Assembly: GCF_016917755.1 (NCBI RefSeq)
Contig: NZ_CP070326.1
Coordinates: 7,750,001 to 7,814,000, forward strand
Reading direction: 5' to 3'
Length of the DNA: 64,000 nucleotides
From: Streptomyces noursei
GTDB lineage: Bacteria > Actinomycetota > Actinomycetes > Streptomycetales > Streptomycetaceae
The translations under genes and the position numbers were made by a program. The first letter of the stretch is position 1; each line of letters starts with the position of its first letter. The notes below the pieces were generated by a model. The model saw only the letters and a list, made by a program, of their open reading frames with translations. It ran no database searches and was not told the origin of the DNA. Shown here in pieces: positions 51,027 through 59,782 of this stretch.

Positions 51027-51245
51027 ATGCACAAGAGGACCCCCGTCGCGGGGGCGCTGTTCACCCTGTGGATGGCGGCAGTTGTCATCGCGGTGTTCGT
51101 CGCGTCGGTGATCGCCGCCCGCCTGGCCCACCTGCCGATTCCCTCCGTGCCCGCCGCGGCCGTCGCCGCCGTGGCGACACTGGTGGCCGCCTACGCGACC
51201 CGCCCCCTCGTCAAGCGCATCGCCAAGAGGGACGACCAGGGCTGA
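51027..51245 (+). CDS. Small two-helix membrane protein
   Basis: 72 residues from ATG 51027. Two hydrophobic helices (GALFTLWMAAVVIAVFVASVIAA and VPAAAVAAVATLVAAYAT) separated by HLPIPS, and a basic C-terminus (RPLVKRIAKRDDQG). Its stop overlaps the next gene's start (TGATG), so it is translationally coupled to a winged-helix regulator, a hint that the two work together, for example as membrane sensor and regulator or as target and repressor. No family is recognised. Confidence 0.7.
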   Translation: MHKRTPVAGALFTLWMAAVVIAVFVASVIAARLAHLPIPSVPAAAVAAVATLVAAYATRPLVKRIAKRDDQG

Positions 51246-51562
51246 TGGACCCGGACTTCGACGAATTCCTGCACGTGCAGGCCCGATTGTCCATCGTCGC
51301 ACTGCTGGCCCCGGCCGACTGGGTGGCATTCGGCTTCGTCCGGGACGCCGTCGACACCAGCGACTCCGCCCTGTCCAAGCAGATCACCACGTTGGCCGAC
51401 GCAGGCTGCGTAGAGGTGCGCAAGACACGGAACCACACGGGCCGCCACACCCACCTCCGGCTCACCGCACACGGCCGCCAGGCATTCCAACGGCACGCAT
51501 CCGCCCTCGAAAGGATCTTGGCGGCAGCGCGCACCGCGGATCCGGCACCTGAGCCCGGGTGA
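51245..51562 (+). CDS. Winged-helix transcriptional regulator
   Basis: 105 residues from ATG 51245. The domain fits the HTH_34/MarR-like winged helix: ARLSIVALLAPADWVAFGFVRDAVDTSDSALSKQITTLADAGCVEVRKTRNHTGRHTHLRLTAHGRQAF, with the recognition helix at SDSALSKQITTL and the wing at the following basic hairpin. Such proteins often repress a linked membrane-protein gene. It is coupled to the small membrane protein upstream. Confidence 0.85.
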   Translation: MDPDFDEFLHVQARLSIVALLAPADWVAFGFVRDAVDTSDSALSKQITTLADAGCVEVRKTRNHTGRHTHLRLTAHGRQAFQRHASALERILAAARTADPAPEPG

Positions 51563-51624
51563 CCGACGCGACCACGACGCCCCTCATGATGCCTGTCATC
51601 TGTGACGCCCTTAAGGTTTCAGAC

Positions 51625-52149
51625 ATGAAATCCTTGCTCACCGTCCTCCGCGAACACGACGACGCCGCGTCCTACCTCGCTTGGCCCGGCGATTTCGACC
51701 TGGATCGCGGCGACCACGTCGAGGAGGTCCACCTGGCCTCGGGTGCCGCGTTGGAGGGCTTCGCCGGTGACGGCGCCGGGGGCACGTTCTTCTTCTGCGG
51801 CCAAGGCGGCGAGGAACGGCCTGTCTTGTACGCGGACTCCGAAGGGGGCGCGGCGCTGGTCGCGATCGGCCTGCCCGAACTCCTGCGGCTCCTGTTGGTC
51901 GCCCCGTGGTGGCGCGACTGTCGAACGTTCACCGCGGAGGAGAGCCGCGACCTCGCGGCCGAGTACGAGGAGGACATGCCCGACCTCACGGCCCGGCGGG
52001 ACCGCGCCGCCGCGGCCCTCGGCCTCACCCTTCCCGCCGAGGCGGACGCCTTGGCCCGCTTGCGCGAGGTAGCCCTCGGAGCCGGGGAGGACTTCGTCCT
52101 CGTCTTCACGCCGGAGGGCGAGCCGTACGCTCCTTTGATCAGCGACTGA
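51625..52149 (+). CDS. Conserved hypothetical protein (SUKH-like appearance)
   Basis: 174 residues from ATG 51625 with AAGG nine bases upstream; a GTG at 51559 overlapping the previous stop is an alternative. The sequence is acidic and globular (VEEVHLASGAALEGFAGDGAGGTFFFCG, VLYADSEGGAALVAIGLPELLRLLLVAPWWRDC), of a type seen widely in Streptomyces and reminiscent of SMI1/KNR4 (SUKH) proteins, some of which are immunity proteins to polymorphic toxins. No toxin gene is seen nearby. Function unknown. Confidence 0.7.
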   Translation: MKSLLTVLREHDDAASYLAWPGDFDLDRGDHVEEVHLASGAALEGFAGDGAGGTFFFCGQGGEERPVLYADSEGGAALVAIGLPELLRLLLVAPWWRDCRTFTAEESRDLAAEYEEDMPDLTARRDRAAAALGLTLPAEADALARLREVALGAGEDFVLVFTPEGEPYAPLISD

Positions 52150-52358
52150 GACACCGCCGGCGAGGCGGGACGGTCGCACGAACTGTGCAGAGGGCGGATG
52201 GACGGCGAATGGCGGGCCCGACCGACGCGTGACCACGTTTGCGCCGCGGGCTCCGGTCTCCGGCACCGCGGATGTGCGCACGTCAATGTCGTGTACAGAT
52301 CCGTCGTCCGACCGGCGGGACACCGACCGGACCGCAGGACCGCGGATATAACGCAGGC

Positions 52359-52946
52359 ATGGAAGAGAAGCCCGAACTGTCGCCCAGTCTGTCGTGGACC
52401 GCTCTCGGCCTGCTCCTCGCGGCAGGCGTGATCGCTCTGGCCGTGTGGTTGGTGTCCATGCTCTGGGGCCCGTTCGCGTATCGGGCGGGCCTGGCCGGCA
52501 CTCCGGGCACCCTGACCGCGGCGCACTGCCACGTCACCGGCAGCGGCAAGTACAGCAAACGCGATTGCAGCGGCACGTTCGTCGCGTCGACCGGGGCATT
52601 CACCGACGGCTCCGCGCACACCTACGACGTCGCACGCATCGGCGACAGCCCCCTACGAGTGCAGCGACGGTCCGACGGCGGGTACACACAGCCCCGTGCG
52701 GACCGCGCCGCGACGGCGCTCTCGGTCATTTTCGGCATCGTGAGCGGCGCGGCGGCGCTGTTGCTCTTCCTGTGCCTGCTGCCCCTGAAAGTCTCCTTCG
52801 GAAAAGGTGTGCGGTTGGGCGCCAATCCGCAACCCTGGGGGGCTCTGCTGTGGCTGCTCAGCAGAGTGTCCGTGGGCGCGGCGATCGCGTCGGCCGCCTC
52901 CCTCGCGATGATGATCGTGCTGGCGATTTTCCAGCGGTTCCTGTGA
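52359..52946 (+). CDS. Hypothetical membrane protein with external loop
   Basis: 195 residues from ATG 52359. Helices at about residues 15-37 (ALGLLLAAGVIALAVWLVSML), 125-150 (LSVIFGIVSGAAALLLFLCLLPL) and 172-193 (AIASAASLAMMIVLAIF). Between helices 1 and 2 is a predicted outside segment with two Cys (AAHCHVTGSGKYSKRDCSG), probably a disulfide. No family recognised and no linked partner apart from same-strand neighbours. Confidence 0.65.
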   Translation: MEEKPELSPSLSWTALGLLLAAGVIALAVWLVSMLWGPFAYRAGLAGTPGTLTAAHCHVTGSGKYSKRDCSGTFVASTGAFTDGSAHTYDVARIGDSPLRVQRRSDGGYTQPRADRAATALSVIFGIVSGAAALLLFLCLLPLKVSFGKGVRLGANPQPWGALLWLLSRVSVGAAIASAASLAMMIVLAIFQRFL

Positions 52947-53174
52947 GTTGGCGCAGAGCGGCGGCAGCGAGAGGGGCGGAGATTCTCGACGTGCCTGCTC
53001 AGGAGGCGAAGTCTGTCGAAAGGCTTTCCCGTTGGGCATGTGGTGGCGCGTGACAGCAATGCGGTCGCTCCGAATGGCGCGCCCCGCACATCGTCCGAAT
53101 TTCGCGGTGTGCCCCGGCACGGGTCCGTAAGAATTCCTGCAGGCCCATTCGGCATCAGCAACAACGGAGGTCCC

Positions 53175-54269
53175 ATGAGCAAGGCACGAATCCATCGGCA
53201 TCTCGCCGTGCTCGGAGCGGCCCTGACAGCCGTCGCCGTCGTCGCCTCGCCCGCCGGCGCCAACGCGGGGCGACTGGAGCGCGGCTGTTACGACCGGGCG
53301 ACCGAGCCGTACACCTCGGCGGTGGACAGTCACCTTCACTTCCGCCCCTTCGGCGGCAAGGCGATTCCCTTCGACGAGCTCACCGGATATCTCCGCAAGA
53401 GCGGCGTGCGCCACGCGAGCATGTACGGCATCGGCCAGACACTGCCCGTGAATTCGGGCTGCACCTACTACCTCGACTGCCCCGGCACGCCCGTCACGCC
53501 GAGCATGAAGAACGACTTCGTCAACGCGTCCGACTATGCGCAGGAGCAGTCGAAGGATCCCGAACTCACCCTGTCCATGACCTTCATGGACCTGAACCGC
53601 CCGGAGACGATACCGGCCGGGATCGCGCTCTACGACAGCGAGTACCCGGATATGTTCCGCTGGGCCGGCGAGGTGAACCTCGTCAAGCAGGCGTTATTCC
53701 CCAACCACCACAAGCCCGCGACGAGCGAGAACATCAAGAACTGGGCGCCGTTCATGAAAACACTGCGGGAGCGGGGGATTCCGATCACCCTCCACTCCGA
53801 CCTGGGCAGCAACGCCGAACCGACGAAATACCTGCACCTGATGGAAGAGGTGCTGCGGCGCTACCCCGACAACAAGATCGTCTGGGCTCACATGGGACTC
53901 TCCAAGGAACTGTCCACCATGAACCCGGACGAGCACATCCGCCTCATGCAGCGCCTCCTCGACGAACACCCCAACCTGACGCTGGACCTCAGCTGGCGCG
54001 TCCTGGAGGACCAGTACTTCAGCAAGCCGGGCGTGCGGGCGAAGTACGCGTCCTTCCTCGACCGCAATCCGACCAGAGCCATTCCCGGAACCGACTTCGT
54101 GGCTTCCCGGAACAAGGATTTCCAGGTCTACCAGGAAGAGCTCGAAGTCACGAGCCGCATCAACAAGGCGCTGGACGACACGGCGTTCCGCAACATCGCG
54201 TTGGGTGAGAACTACTTCCGCCTGCTCGGCATCAAGGAGACGGCGCCGCAGGTGTGCCGCGTGCGGTGA
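53175..54269 (+). CDS. Secreted amidohydrolase (metal-dependent TIM-barrel hydrolase)
   Basis: 364 residues from ATG 53175 with GGAGG five bases upstream. Signal peptide (HLAVLGAALTAVAVVASPAGANA). The amidohydrolase-2-like metal sites are AVDSHLHFRPF (HxH, strand 1), ITLHSDLGSNAE and IVWAHMGLSKEL, with a final Asp in PGTDFVASRN. Such enzymes hydrolyse or decarboxylate small compounds using zinc or similar metals. Codon 174 is TTA (53694-53696), predicting bldA-dependent translation in Streptomyces and thus expression tied to development. The substrate is unknown; secretion is unusual for this family. Confidence 0.85.
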   Translation: MSKARIHRHLAVLGAALTAVAVVASPAGANAGRLERGCYDRATEPYTSAVDSHLHFRPFGGKAIPFDELTGYLRKSGVRHASMYGIGQTLPVNSGCTYYLDCPGTPVTPSMKNDFVNASDYAQEQSKDPELTLSMTFMDLNRPETIPAGIALYDSEYPDMFRWAGEVNLVKQALFPNHHKPATSENIKNWAPFMKTLRERGIPITLHSDLGSNAEPTKYLHLMEEVLRRYPDNKIVWAHMGLSKELSTMNPDEHIRLMQRLLDEHPNLTLDLSWRVLEDQYFSKPGVRAKYASFLDRNPTRAIPGTDFVASRNKDFQVYQEELEVTSRINKALDDTAFRNIALGENYFRLLGIKETAPQVCRVR

Positions 54270-54382
54270 CGAGGCAGAACGAGGTCCCGCAGTGACGCGC
54301 GGGGTCGACGACCGCTGTCCGTCGACCCCGCTGTCCGGCCGCCGACCCCACTGTCCGTCGGGCCGTGCCGTCATGCCCGCCG

Positions 54383-54850
54383 TCAGAACACGAACGGTCC
54401 CGGGGTCTGCGGCGACGTGGCCTTGCATGTTGCGGTGATGCCCAGCACCACCACCTGGAGCGAGGAGCCTTCCAGCTTGTCCCCCGGGGCGACGGTGCCG
54501 GTGAGCGGTCCGGTGGAGACCGCGCCACCGGCCGGGATCGCCGGGTTGGAGTTGCCGCTGAACACCGTCGTGTCCGTGCCGTTCTTGGTCATCGTGAGCT
54601 GCGAGGCGACCGAGTTCGCCCCGAGGTCGATGGGCGAGGAGATCGCCGATGTGGAAACGCTGATGGTCGCGTCCGTGCCGTTCTGGGTGGCGGTGAGCGT
54701 GGCCGTGCCGGAGCCGTAGCTACCGCAGTCGAACGAGAGGGTCGCGGTGTCCGGAGTCACCGCGGCGGAGACCGGTGCCATCGCGAGGGTGCCCGCGAGG
54801 GCGATGCCGACGCCGAGTAATGAGCCGATGCCGAGCTTGCTGTGTCTCAT
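54383..54850 (-). CDS. Small secreted protein of unknown function
   Basis: 155 residues from ATG 54850 (AAAGGTGG upstream). Signal peptide (LGIGSLLGVGIALAGTLAMAPVSAA), then a Ser/Thr/Gly-rich beta-type domain (TLSFDCGSYGSGTATLTATQNGTDATISV) with two Cys, one near the start and one near the C-terminus (TATCKATSP), likely a disulfide. No catalytic motif. The gene has no close partner and converges with the amidohydrolase gene. Confidence 0.7.
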   Translation of the reverse strand: MRHSKLGIGSLLGVGIALAGTLAMAPVSAAVTPDTATLSFDCGSYGSGTATLTATQNGTDATISVSTSAISSPIDLGANSVASQLTMTKNGTDTTVFSGNSNPAIPAGGAVSTGPLTGTVAPGDKLEGSSLQVVVLGITATCKATSPQTPGPFVF

Positions 54851-55026
54851 GGGGGACCACCTTTGTGAGGGGGTGCCAATTGAGGCATGCGCCCCTGAAG
54901 AGAACAAGGCAGATGCCCCATGATTTTTGGCGTGCCTATGTCAATCTTGGCCGTCCCGCTCCGTTCCGGTGCCAGGGCCTGTTGCCCGCCCGGCCGCCTC
55001 GGCGAACGCCCTGAGGCTGCGGCGAG

Positions 55027-55797
55027 CTAACGGATGGTGAAGGTGGCGCCGGGCGCGGCGTATTCGACGGGACCGTCGAACCGGGCCGAGGCCCGCGCCA
55101 CCGCCTGCTGCGGTGCGAGGAAACGGCCGACGTGAGTGACGATCAGCCGGCCCGCCCGGGCCCTGCGCGCCGTGTCACCGGTGTCCTCGGGCGTGTGGTG
55201 GACCTGTTCGCCCTCGACAGGCGCCTGTGCGCTTTCGGCCTCGCACAGCAACACGTCGCACCCCGCGGCCAGTTCGGTGAGGCTCGGGCATGGCGCGGTG
55301 TCGCCGGAATACACCAACGACCTGTCCCCCGCCTCGATGCGCACGGCGAAGGCCGGAACGTCGTGCGCCACCGCCCGGCTGGCCAGTCGCAGCGAGCCGA
55401 TCGTCGCCTGGTGGCCGTCATGCAACTCGGTGACGGCGAAGGCTGATTCGATCGGACTGCGGGTCGCGGTGTTGGTGAGGAAGCCGGCCAACCGGTCCGC
55501 GATCCCCACCGGGCCGTAGAGCGGGATCGGCGCCGCCAGGCGGATGTCCGCGTACAGGGCGCCGTAGTAGGCGGTGAGCAGGTCCGCGCTGTGATCGGCG
55601 TGCAGGTGCGAGATCCAGATCGCATCGAGCTCGTCCAGGCGCACATGACGCTGGAGCGGGCCGAGGGTCCCGCTGCCCGCATCCATCCAGACACGGGTGT
55701 CCCCGCTCGACACCAGATAGCCCGAGCACGGGTTGTCCGCGCTCGGATAGGGCGTCGCACACCCCAGGACCGTGAGAGAGAACGGCTCGTTGCCCAT
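55027..55797 (-). CDS. MBL-fold metallo-hydrolase (RNase Z-like group)
   Basis: 256 residues from ATG 55797. The zinc motif ISHLHADHSADLLT (HxHxDH) is at about residues 63-68, with further ligands in SRAVAHDVPAF, LVYSGDTAPCPSL (Asp) and IVTHVGRF (His). The opening LTVLGCATPYPSADNPCSGYLV is typical of this branch, which includes small esterase or phosphodiesterase-like enzymes. The substrate is not predictable. Confidence 0.88.
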   Translation of the reverse strand: MGNEPFSLTVLGCATPYPSADNPCSGYLVSSGDTRVWMDAGSGTLGPLQRHVRLDELDAIWISHLHADHSADLLTAYYGALYADIRLAAPIPLYGPVGIADRLAGFLTNTATRSPIESAFAVTELHDGHQATIGSLRLASRAVAHDVPAFAVRIEAGDRSLVYSGDTAPCPSLTELAAGCDVLLCEAESAQAPVEGEQVHHTPEDTGDTARRARAGRLIVTHVGRFLAPQQAVARASARFDGPVEYAAPGATFTIR

Positions 55798-55876
55798 CCC
55801 GTGATCCTAGAACACACGATCCACGGGCCTGCACGATTCCCCCACCCGCTTCCCGTTGACGCGACCCGCGTCGCGT

Positions 55877-56686
55877 TCAGGTGGTGTGCAGGGGACGGCG
55901 GGTGGGGCTGCGTTCGCCGCCGTGGTGGGTCGCGGCGAAGCGGGACGGCGGCAGCCCGAAGGCGCGGGTGAAGGCGGCGGTGAACGCGGCGGGAGAGGCA
56001 TAGCCCAGGCGGCCGGCGACCGCGCTGACGGACGCGGTACGCAGCAGCGGAACGGCCGCGAGGAGACGGGCACGGGCCCGCCAGACAGCAGGGCTCTCAC
56101 CGGTCTCCGAGCGGAACCGGCGGGTGAAGGCCCGTTCACTCATGGCCGACCGGTCGGCCCATTGGGCATTGGTGACGGCGACATCCGGCGCGGCCAGGTA
56201 GCCGCGGCAGAGCTCTGCGAGGTCGCCGGAGGAAGGGATCGCGACGTGGAACGGCAGGGGCGTGCGCGCGGCGATCTCGTGCAGGAGCAGCGTCGCGATG
56301 CACCCGTCCCGTCCGGACAGGGCGTAGTCGGCCTCGAACTCCACTGCGCTCGCGAGCAGTTCGCGCAGCAGCGGGGGCACGTCCACGACCGTGCAGCCGG
56401 CGGGCCACCAGGGGACCGCGTCCGGCTCGATGTACAGACTCCGGGTGCTCACCCCCACCATGCGGACCCGGTGCTGAGTGGCGGCCGGAATCAGCACGGC
56501 ACGCTCGGGCGGCACGGTCCAGGTGCCCTGGGCGGTGTCGACGACCATGACACCGGTGGCGCCGTAGAGAAACTGCGCGCGTCGGTGCTGATGCCAGTCG
56601 AGCACATGGCCGGGCGGGTAGTCGGTGCCGATCGGCAGAACCGCGCGGTCGACGTGGTCGACGGTGTCCAAGGGGACGTTCTTCAC
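55877..56686 (-). CDS. AraC-family transcriptional regulator
   Basis: 269 residues from GTG 56686; a longer open frame upstream runs through the divergent gene and is not credible. N-terminal cupin-like domain (GHVLDWHQHRRAQFLYGATGVMVVDTAQGTWTVPPERAVLIPAATQHRV), C-terminal double helix-turn-helix (WADRSAMSERAFTRRFRSETGESPAVWRARARLLAAVPLL; VSAVAGRLGYASPAAFTAAFTRAFGLPPSRF). It diverges from a TauE/SafE-type transporter gene across 84 bp and probably controls it. Confidence 0.9.
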   Translation of the reverse strand: MKNVPLDTVDHVDRAVLPIGTDYPPGHVLDWHQHRRAQFLYGATGVMVVDTAQGTWTVPPERAVLIPAATQHRVRMVGVSTRSLYIEPDAVPWWPAGCTVVDVPPLLRELLASAVEFEADYALSGRDGCIATLLLHEIAARTPLPFHVAIPSSGDLAELCRGYLAAPDVAVTNAQWADRSAMSERAFTRRFRSETGESPAVWRARARLLAAVPLLRTASVSAVAGRLGYASPAAFTAAFTRAFGLPPSRFAATHHGGERSPTRRPLHTT

Positions 56687-56770
56687 CCGGCAACTGTAGT
56701 GGCCGAGACGCGAAGAATCCTTGCCGATCTTCGCATGCGGGACGTCCGGTGGAACTGCTGGAGTGGTCCC

Positions 56771-57583
56771 ATGGACGTTGTGGCATTGATCGGGATCGGC
56801 CTCCTCACCGGGGTGACGACCGTGTTGTTTGGGTTCGGCGGCGGGTTCGTCGCCGTTCCGGTGGTGGTGTGGGCGGACGCCGCGCTCGGCGCGGACGCGA
56901 TGCGGGTGGCCACCGCCACCTCGGCCCTGGTGATGGTGGTGAACGCCGGGTTCGCGACGGCCGTCACGCCACGGCGGGTGCTGGTCACCCTGCGCGGCAG
57001 CGGCGGGCTGCTGGTGCTGCTGGCGGCCGGCTCCGCAATGGGCGCGTCGGCCGGCCGTCTCGCCCCGGCCACGCTGGTCCGTTGGGCGTTCGTCGGGTAC
57101 GTGGCGCTCACCATCGTCGACCTTCTCCTGCGCCCCGGCTTCCTTCGCCCGCGCACACGCGAGGAGGCGAGGGCCGCCGCGCCACGGCAGCTGCCTGCGC
57201 TGCTGGGCGCGCCCATCGGTGCGATCGCCGCCTTCCTCGGCGTGGGCGGCAGCGTCATGACGGTGCCCGCGGCGCGGCGGGCCGGCCACACCATGCATGT
57301 GGCGACCGCGCTGGCCAACCCCCTGACCCTGGCCATCGCACTGCCGGCCACTGTGGTCTCCCTGCTGGGCGCCGCGCTTCCGACCTCCGGCGGCACCCAC
57401 GTGCACCTGGTGGGTCTCGTCGACGTCGGCGCGGCCGCGGCGCTGCTCGTGGGGGGCTTGCCGGTCATCGCGGTGCTCCGGCGCCGACCGCCGCGGATCC
57501 CGGACCGGATCTACGCCCGGGCCTACGTCGGCCTCCTCGCTCTGGTGGCGCTGGCGATGCTGGTGTCAGGAGACCGGGGGTAG
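56771..57583 (+). CDS. TauE/SafE-family transporter
   Basis: 270 residues from ATG 56771. Seven to eight hydrophobic helices in two repeats, each opening with the family's glycine-rich helix: LLTGVTTVLFGFGGGFVAVPVVV and PIGAIAAFLGVGGSVMTVPAAR. Members move sulfite, sulfoacetate, taurine-derived or other organic anions, usually as exporters. The divergent AraC regulator suggests induction by the compound exported. Confidence 0.88.
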   Translation: MDVVALIGIGLLTGVTTVLFGFGGGFVAVPVVVWADAALGADAMRVATATSALVMVVNAGFATAVTPRRVLVTLRGSGGLLVLLAAGSAMGASAGRLAPATLVRWAFVGYVALTIVDLLLRPGFLRPRTREEARAAAPRQLPALLGAPIGAIAAFLGVGGSVMTVPAARRAGHTMHVATALANPLTLAIALPATVVSLLGAALPTSGGTHVHLVGLVDVGAAAALLVGGLPVIAVLRRRPPRIPDRIYARAYVGLLALVALAMLVSGDRG

Positions 57584-57819
57584 GCCGTTTCGTTCGGATC
57601 TCTACCACCGCCTGCGGATGCGGCTGGGGCCCGCAGGAAAGGGCCCCGGCCGGAGACAGGCCGGTGACGCACCTGCCTTTACGGATGTCATGGCCCGCTT
57701 ACGTGTTCCCCGCCGCCGTGGAAGACTGCGGACTCTCGATGCGGTGAACCAACACTTCAATACCGTTGCATCGTAGGCAAGTTCGGGGCTTTGCATGTCC
57801 TGACGCAAGGCCGCTGGCC

Positions 57820-58260
57820 ATGGACCTGAGCGAAGAGAATGCCTGGACGAGCGGCTCACTGTGGCAGGAGTGGCTGGCCCGCCAGAAGGCTGGATTCGAG
57901 GGGTGGTCGCAGGAGACTGGCGGTGGATGGGACTTCAGCATGGCCTCGCTGGACCGGCTTGAAGACCTCATCCGGAGCCGCTACTCATCTATCAGGGAGA
58001 TCGAGGCTGCCGAGCAAACGCCTTTCGTCCAGGCGGCCTACTGGTACTTCGGTGAGGTGTTCTGCAGGTGCCACGGGCTCGTGCGGCAGCAGCGGCCGGG
58101 CGGCGATTCGGACGACAAGCCGTTCGTCATCGACCCCGGCGACGGGGGCACGGCGGAGGACGACGAGCGAGCTGCGACAAGCCCCGATGTGGAAATACCA
58201 GCCCTGTTCCCGCGTGGGGAGGACAACCATCTCCGTGATGCCTTGGCAGGCTGGCTGTAG
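57820..58260 (+). CDS. Hypothetical acidic protein
   Basis: 146 residues from ATG 57820 (an ATG at 57766 is an alternative). The core is aromatic-rich and helical (TSGSLWQEWLARQKAGFEGW, DRLEDLIRSRYSSIREIEAAEQTPFVQAAYWYFGEVFCRCHGLV), then an acidic tail. No signal or membrane segment. The sequence is somewhat less GC-rich than its neighbours. No family recognised. Confidence 0.6.
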   Translation: MDLSEENAWTSGSLWQEWLARQKAGFEGWSQETGGGWDFSMASLDRLEDLIRSRYSSIREIEAAEQTPFVQAAYWYFGEVFCRCHGLVRQQRPGGDSDDKPFVIDPGDGGTAEDDERAATSPDVEIPALFPRGEDNHLRDALAGWL

Positions 58261-58373
58261 CCACAAGGGCTACGGGCAGGTCCTCATCCCGGTTTCTCGC
58301 CCCCACGCCCCCTCGGCCCACACGGGGTAGCCGATAGCGACTCCACACGGCCGACGGCGCACCGTGCGGGGCG

Positions 58374-59054
58374 TCAGCGAACGGCGGGGCGTGCGTCCGC
58401 CGCGGCGAGCGCAACGGACTCCCGGACCGTGTCCAGCGCCGTCGCCCTTTCCTGGTCGGTCAGGTGCGCCGGTCCGTAGGTGACCACGGGGTCGAGGACC
58501 TGGTAGCCGACGAACTCCAGCATGCCGCGGTGGATGTGGAACAGGAAGTCGTCCATCGAGCCCAAGGTGCCACCCCGTTGGAACGACTCGCTGGACCCGC
58601 CGGTCGTGAACAGCAGCATGGCCCGCTTCCCGGCGAGCGCCGCGTCGCCGAAGAGTCCGTGGTCCCCACCGAAGACCGCGCCCATCACGAAGACCCGGTC
58701 CACCCACCCCTTGAGGATGGCGGGCAGAGAGAACCACCACAGCGGGAACGACAGCACGAGCAGATCGGCGGCGAGCAGCCGATCGAGATGGTCCCTGACG
58801 GTCGCGTCGAGCGTCCCGTCCTTGACCGCGCGCTGTTGCTCGGCCTGCGGCTTGAAGTGGCCTTCCACCGGCGCGAACTCCTCGCGGGCGAGGGTCGGGG
58901 CCCATCCCTCGGAGTAGAGGTCGAGGACGTCAACGCGGTAGCCGGCATCGCGCAGCGCCTGGGCCGCGGTGGCCATCTGGGCGGTGCTGAACGACTGGGG
59001 CTCGGGATGGGCGTGGACTATCAGGGCGGTTGGAGCAGCATCGAAGGTCGACAT
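58374..59054 (-). CDS. NAD(P)H-dependent flavodoxin-fold oxidoreductase (quinone reductase-like)
   Basis: 226 residues from ATG 59054. Flavodoxin-fold pattern: LIVHAHPEPQSFSTAQMATAAQALRDAGYRVDVLDLY (first strand and phosphate loop), DLLVLSFPLWWFSLPAILKGWVDRVFVMG (second loop, FMN/FAD site), and LLFTTGGSSESFQRGG. This matches the NQO1/MdaB-like group that reduces quinones or nitro compounds with NAD(P)H. It diverges from nothing; an ArsR gene lies upstream on the same strand and ends 49 bp before it, so the two may form an operon. Confidence 0.9.
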   Translation of the reverse strand: MSTFDAAPTALIVHAHPEPQSFSTAQMATAAQALRDAGYRVDVLDLYSEGWAPTLAREEFAPVEGHFKPQAEQQRAVKDGTLDATVRDHLDRLLAADLLVLSFPLWWFSLPAILKGWVDRVFVMGAVFGGDHGLFGDAALAGKRAMLLFTTGGSSESFQRGGTLGSMDDFLFHIHRGMLEFVGYQVLDPVVTYGPAHLTDQERATALDTVRESVALAAADARPAVR

Positions 59055-59102
59055 GAGGAAATCATATCGACGTATTGCGATGTGTCAATCGAAAGTCGGA
59101 AG

Positions 59103-59435
59103 TCAGAGCGCGGTGCCGATCGCCCGCGCCACCTGCGCCAGCCGCTCCTCGTCGCGGCGATAGTGGGTCCACTTGCCGACCCGGGTGGGACGCACCAGCC
59201 CCGCCCGTTCGAGCGTGCTCATATAGCTGGAGACCGTTGACTGGGCGAGTCCCGACTTCGCCTGGATGTGCGTGACGCACACGCCGACCGACTTGCGGTC
59301 CGCGATCGGCTCGTACTCGCTGAAGTGCGTATCGGGGTCCTTCAACCACTGCATGATCTGCAAACGGGCCGGGTTCCCAAGGGCCTTGAACACCTCGATC
59401 AGGTCACCCGCCCCCGATTCCGCCGTCGCCACCAT
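59103..59435 (-). CDS. ArsR-family winged-helix regulator
   Basis: 110 residues from ATG 59435. ArsR/SmtB pattern: DLIEVFKALGNPARLQIMQWLKDP, then VGVCVTHIQAKSGLAQSTVSSYMSTLERAGLVRPTRVGKWTHYRRDEERL with the recognition helix at AQSTVSSYMSTL. It has a Cys in GVCVTH but not the classical ELCVCDL metal motif, so redox sensing or another input is possible. It precedes the flavodoxin-fold reductase gene on the same strand and probably represses it. Confidence 0.9.
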   Translation of the reverse strand: MVATAESGAGDLIEVFKALGNPARLQIMQWLKDPDTHFSEYEPIADRKSVGVCVTHIQAKSGLAQSTVSSYMSTLERAGLVRPTRVGKWTHYRRDEERLAQVARAIGTAL

Positions 59436-59782
59436 GAGCCACCTCTCTCGCCAGACGCTCCGACACTCCACGATATCCCGATGCCTGATGGGCGTTCCTC
59501 GTCGGTCGAGCTCAGGGGCGTCCCAGTCAACAGCCGTGTCCCGCAGCTCCACGGGGCATGTGGGCGTTCATGGTGTTGGCAGTGGTGGTGAAGGCGATGG
59601 TTGTGGTGGTGATCGTGGTGGTGTCTGTTGGGTTGGGGGCAGGCCAGGACAGGCGGGGTCCTCCGGCACCGGGGGGCGCGGTGGCGCGACACGCGAGCCG
59701 TGCGCGGCCTTCTGACGCCGGGGCGGGAGACGATGCCTGGCAACGGCTCGATGGTGGCCGGCTTCCCGGGAAGGGTGGGCGA

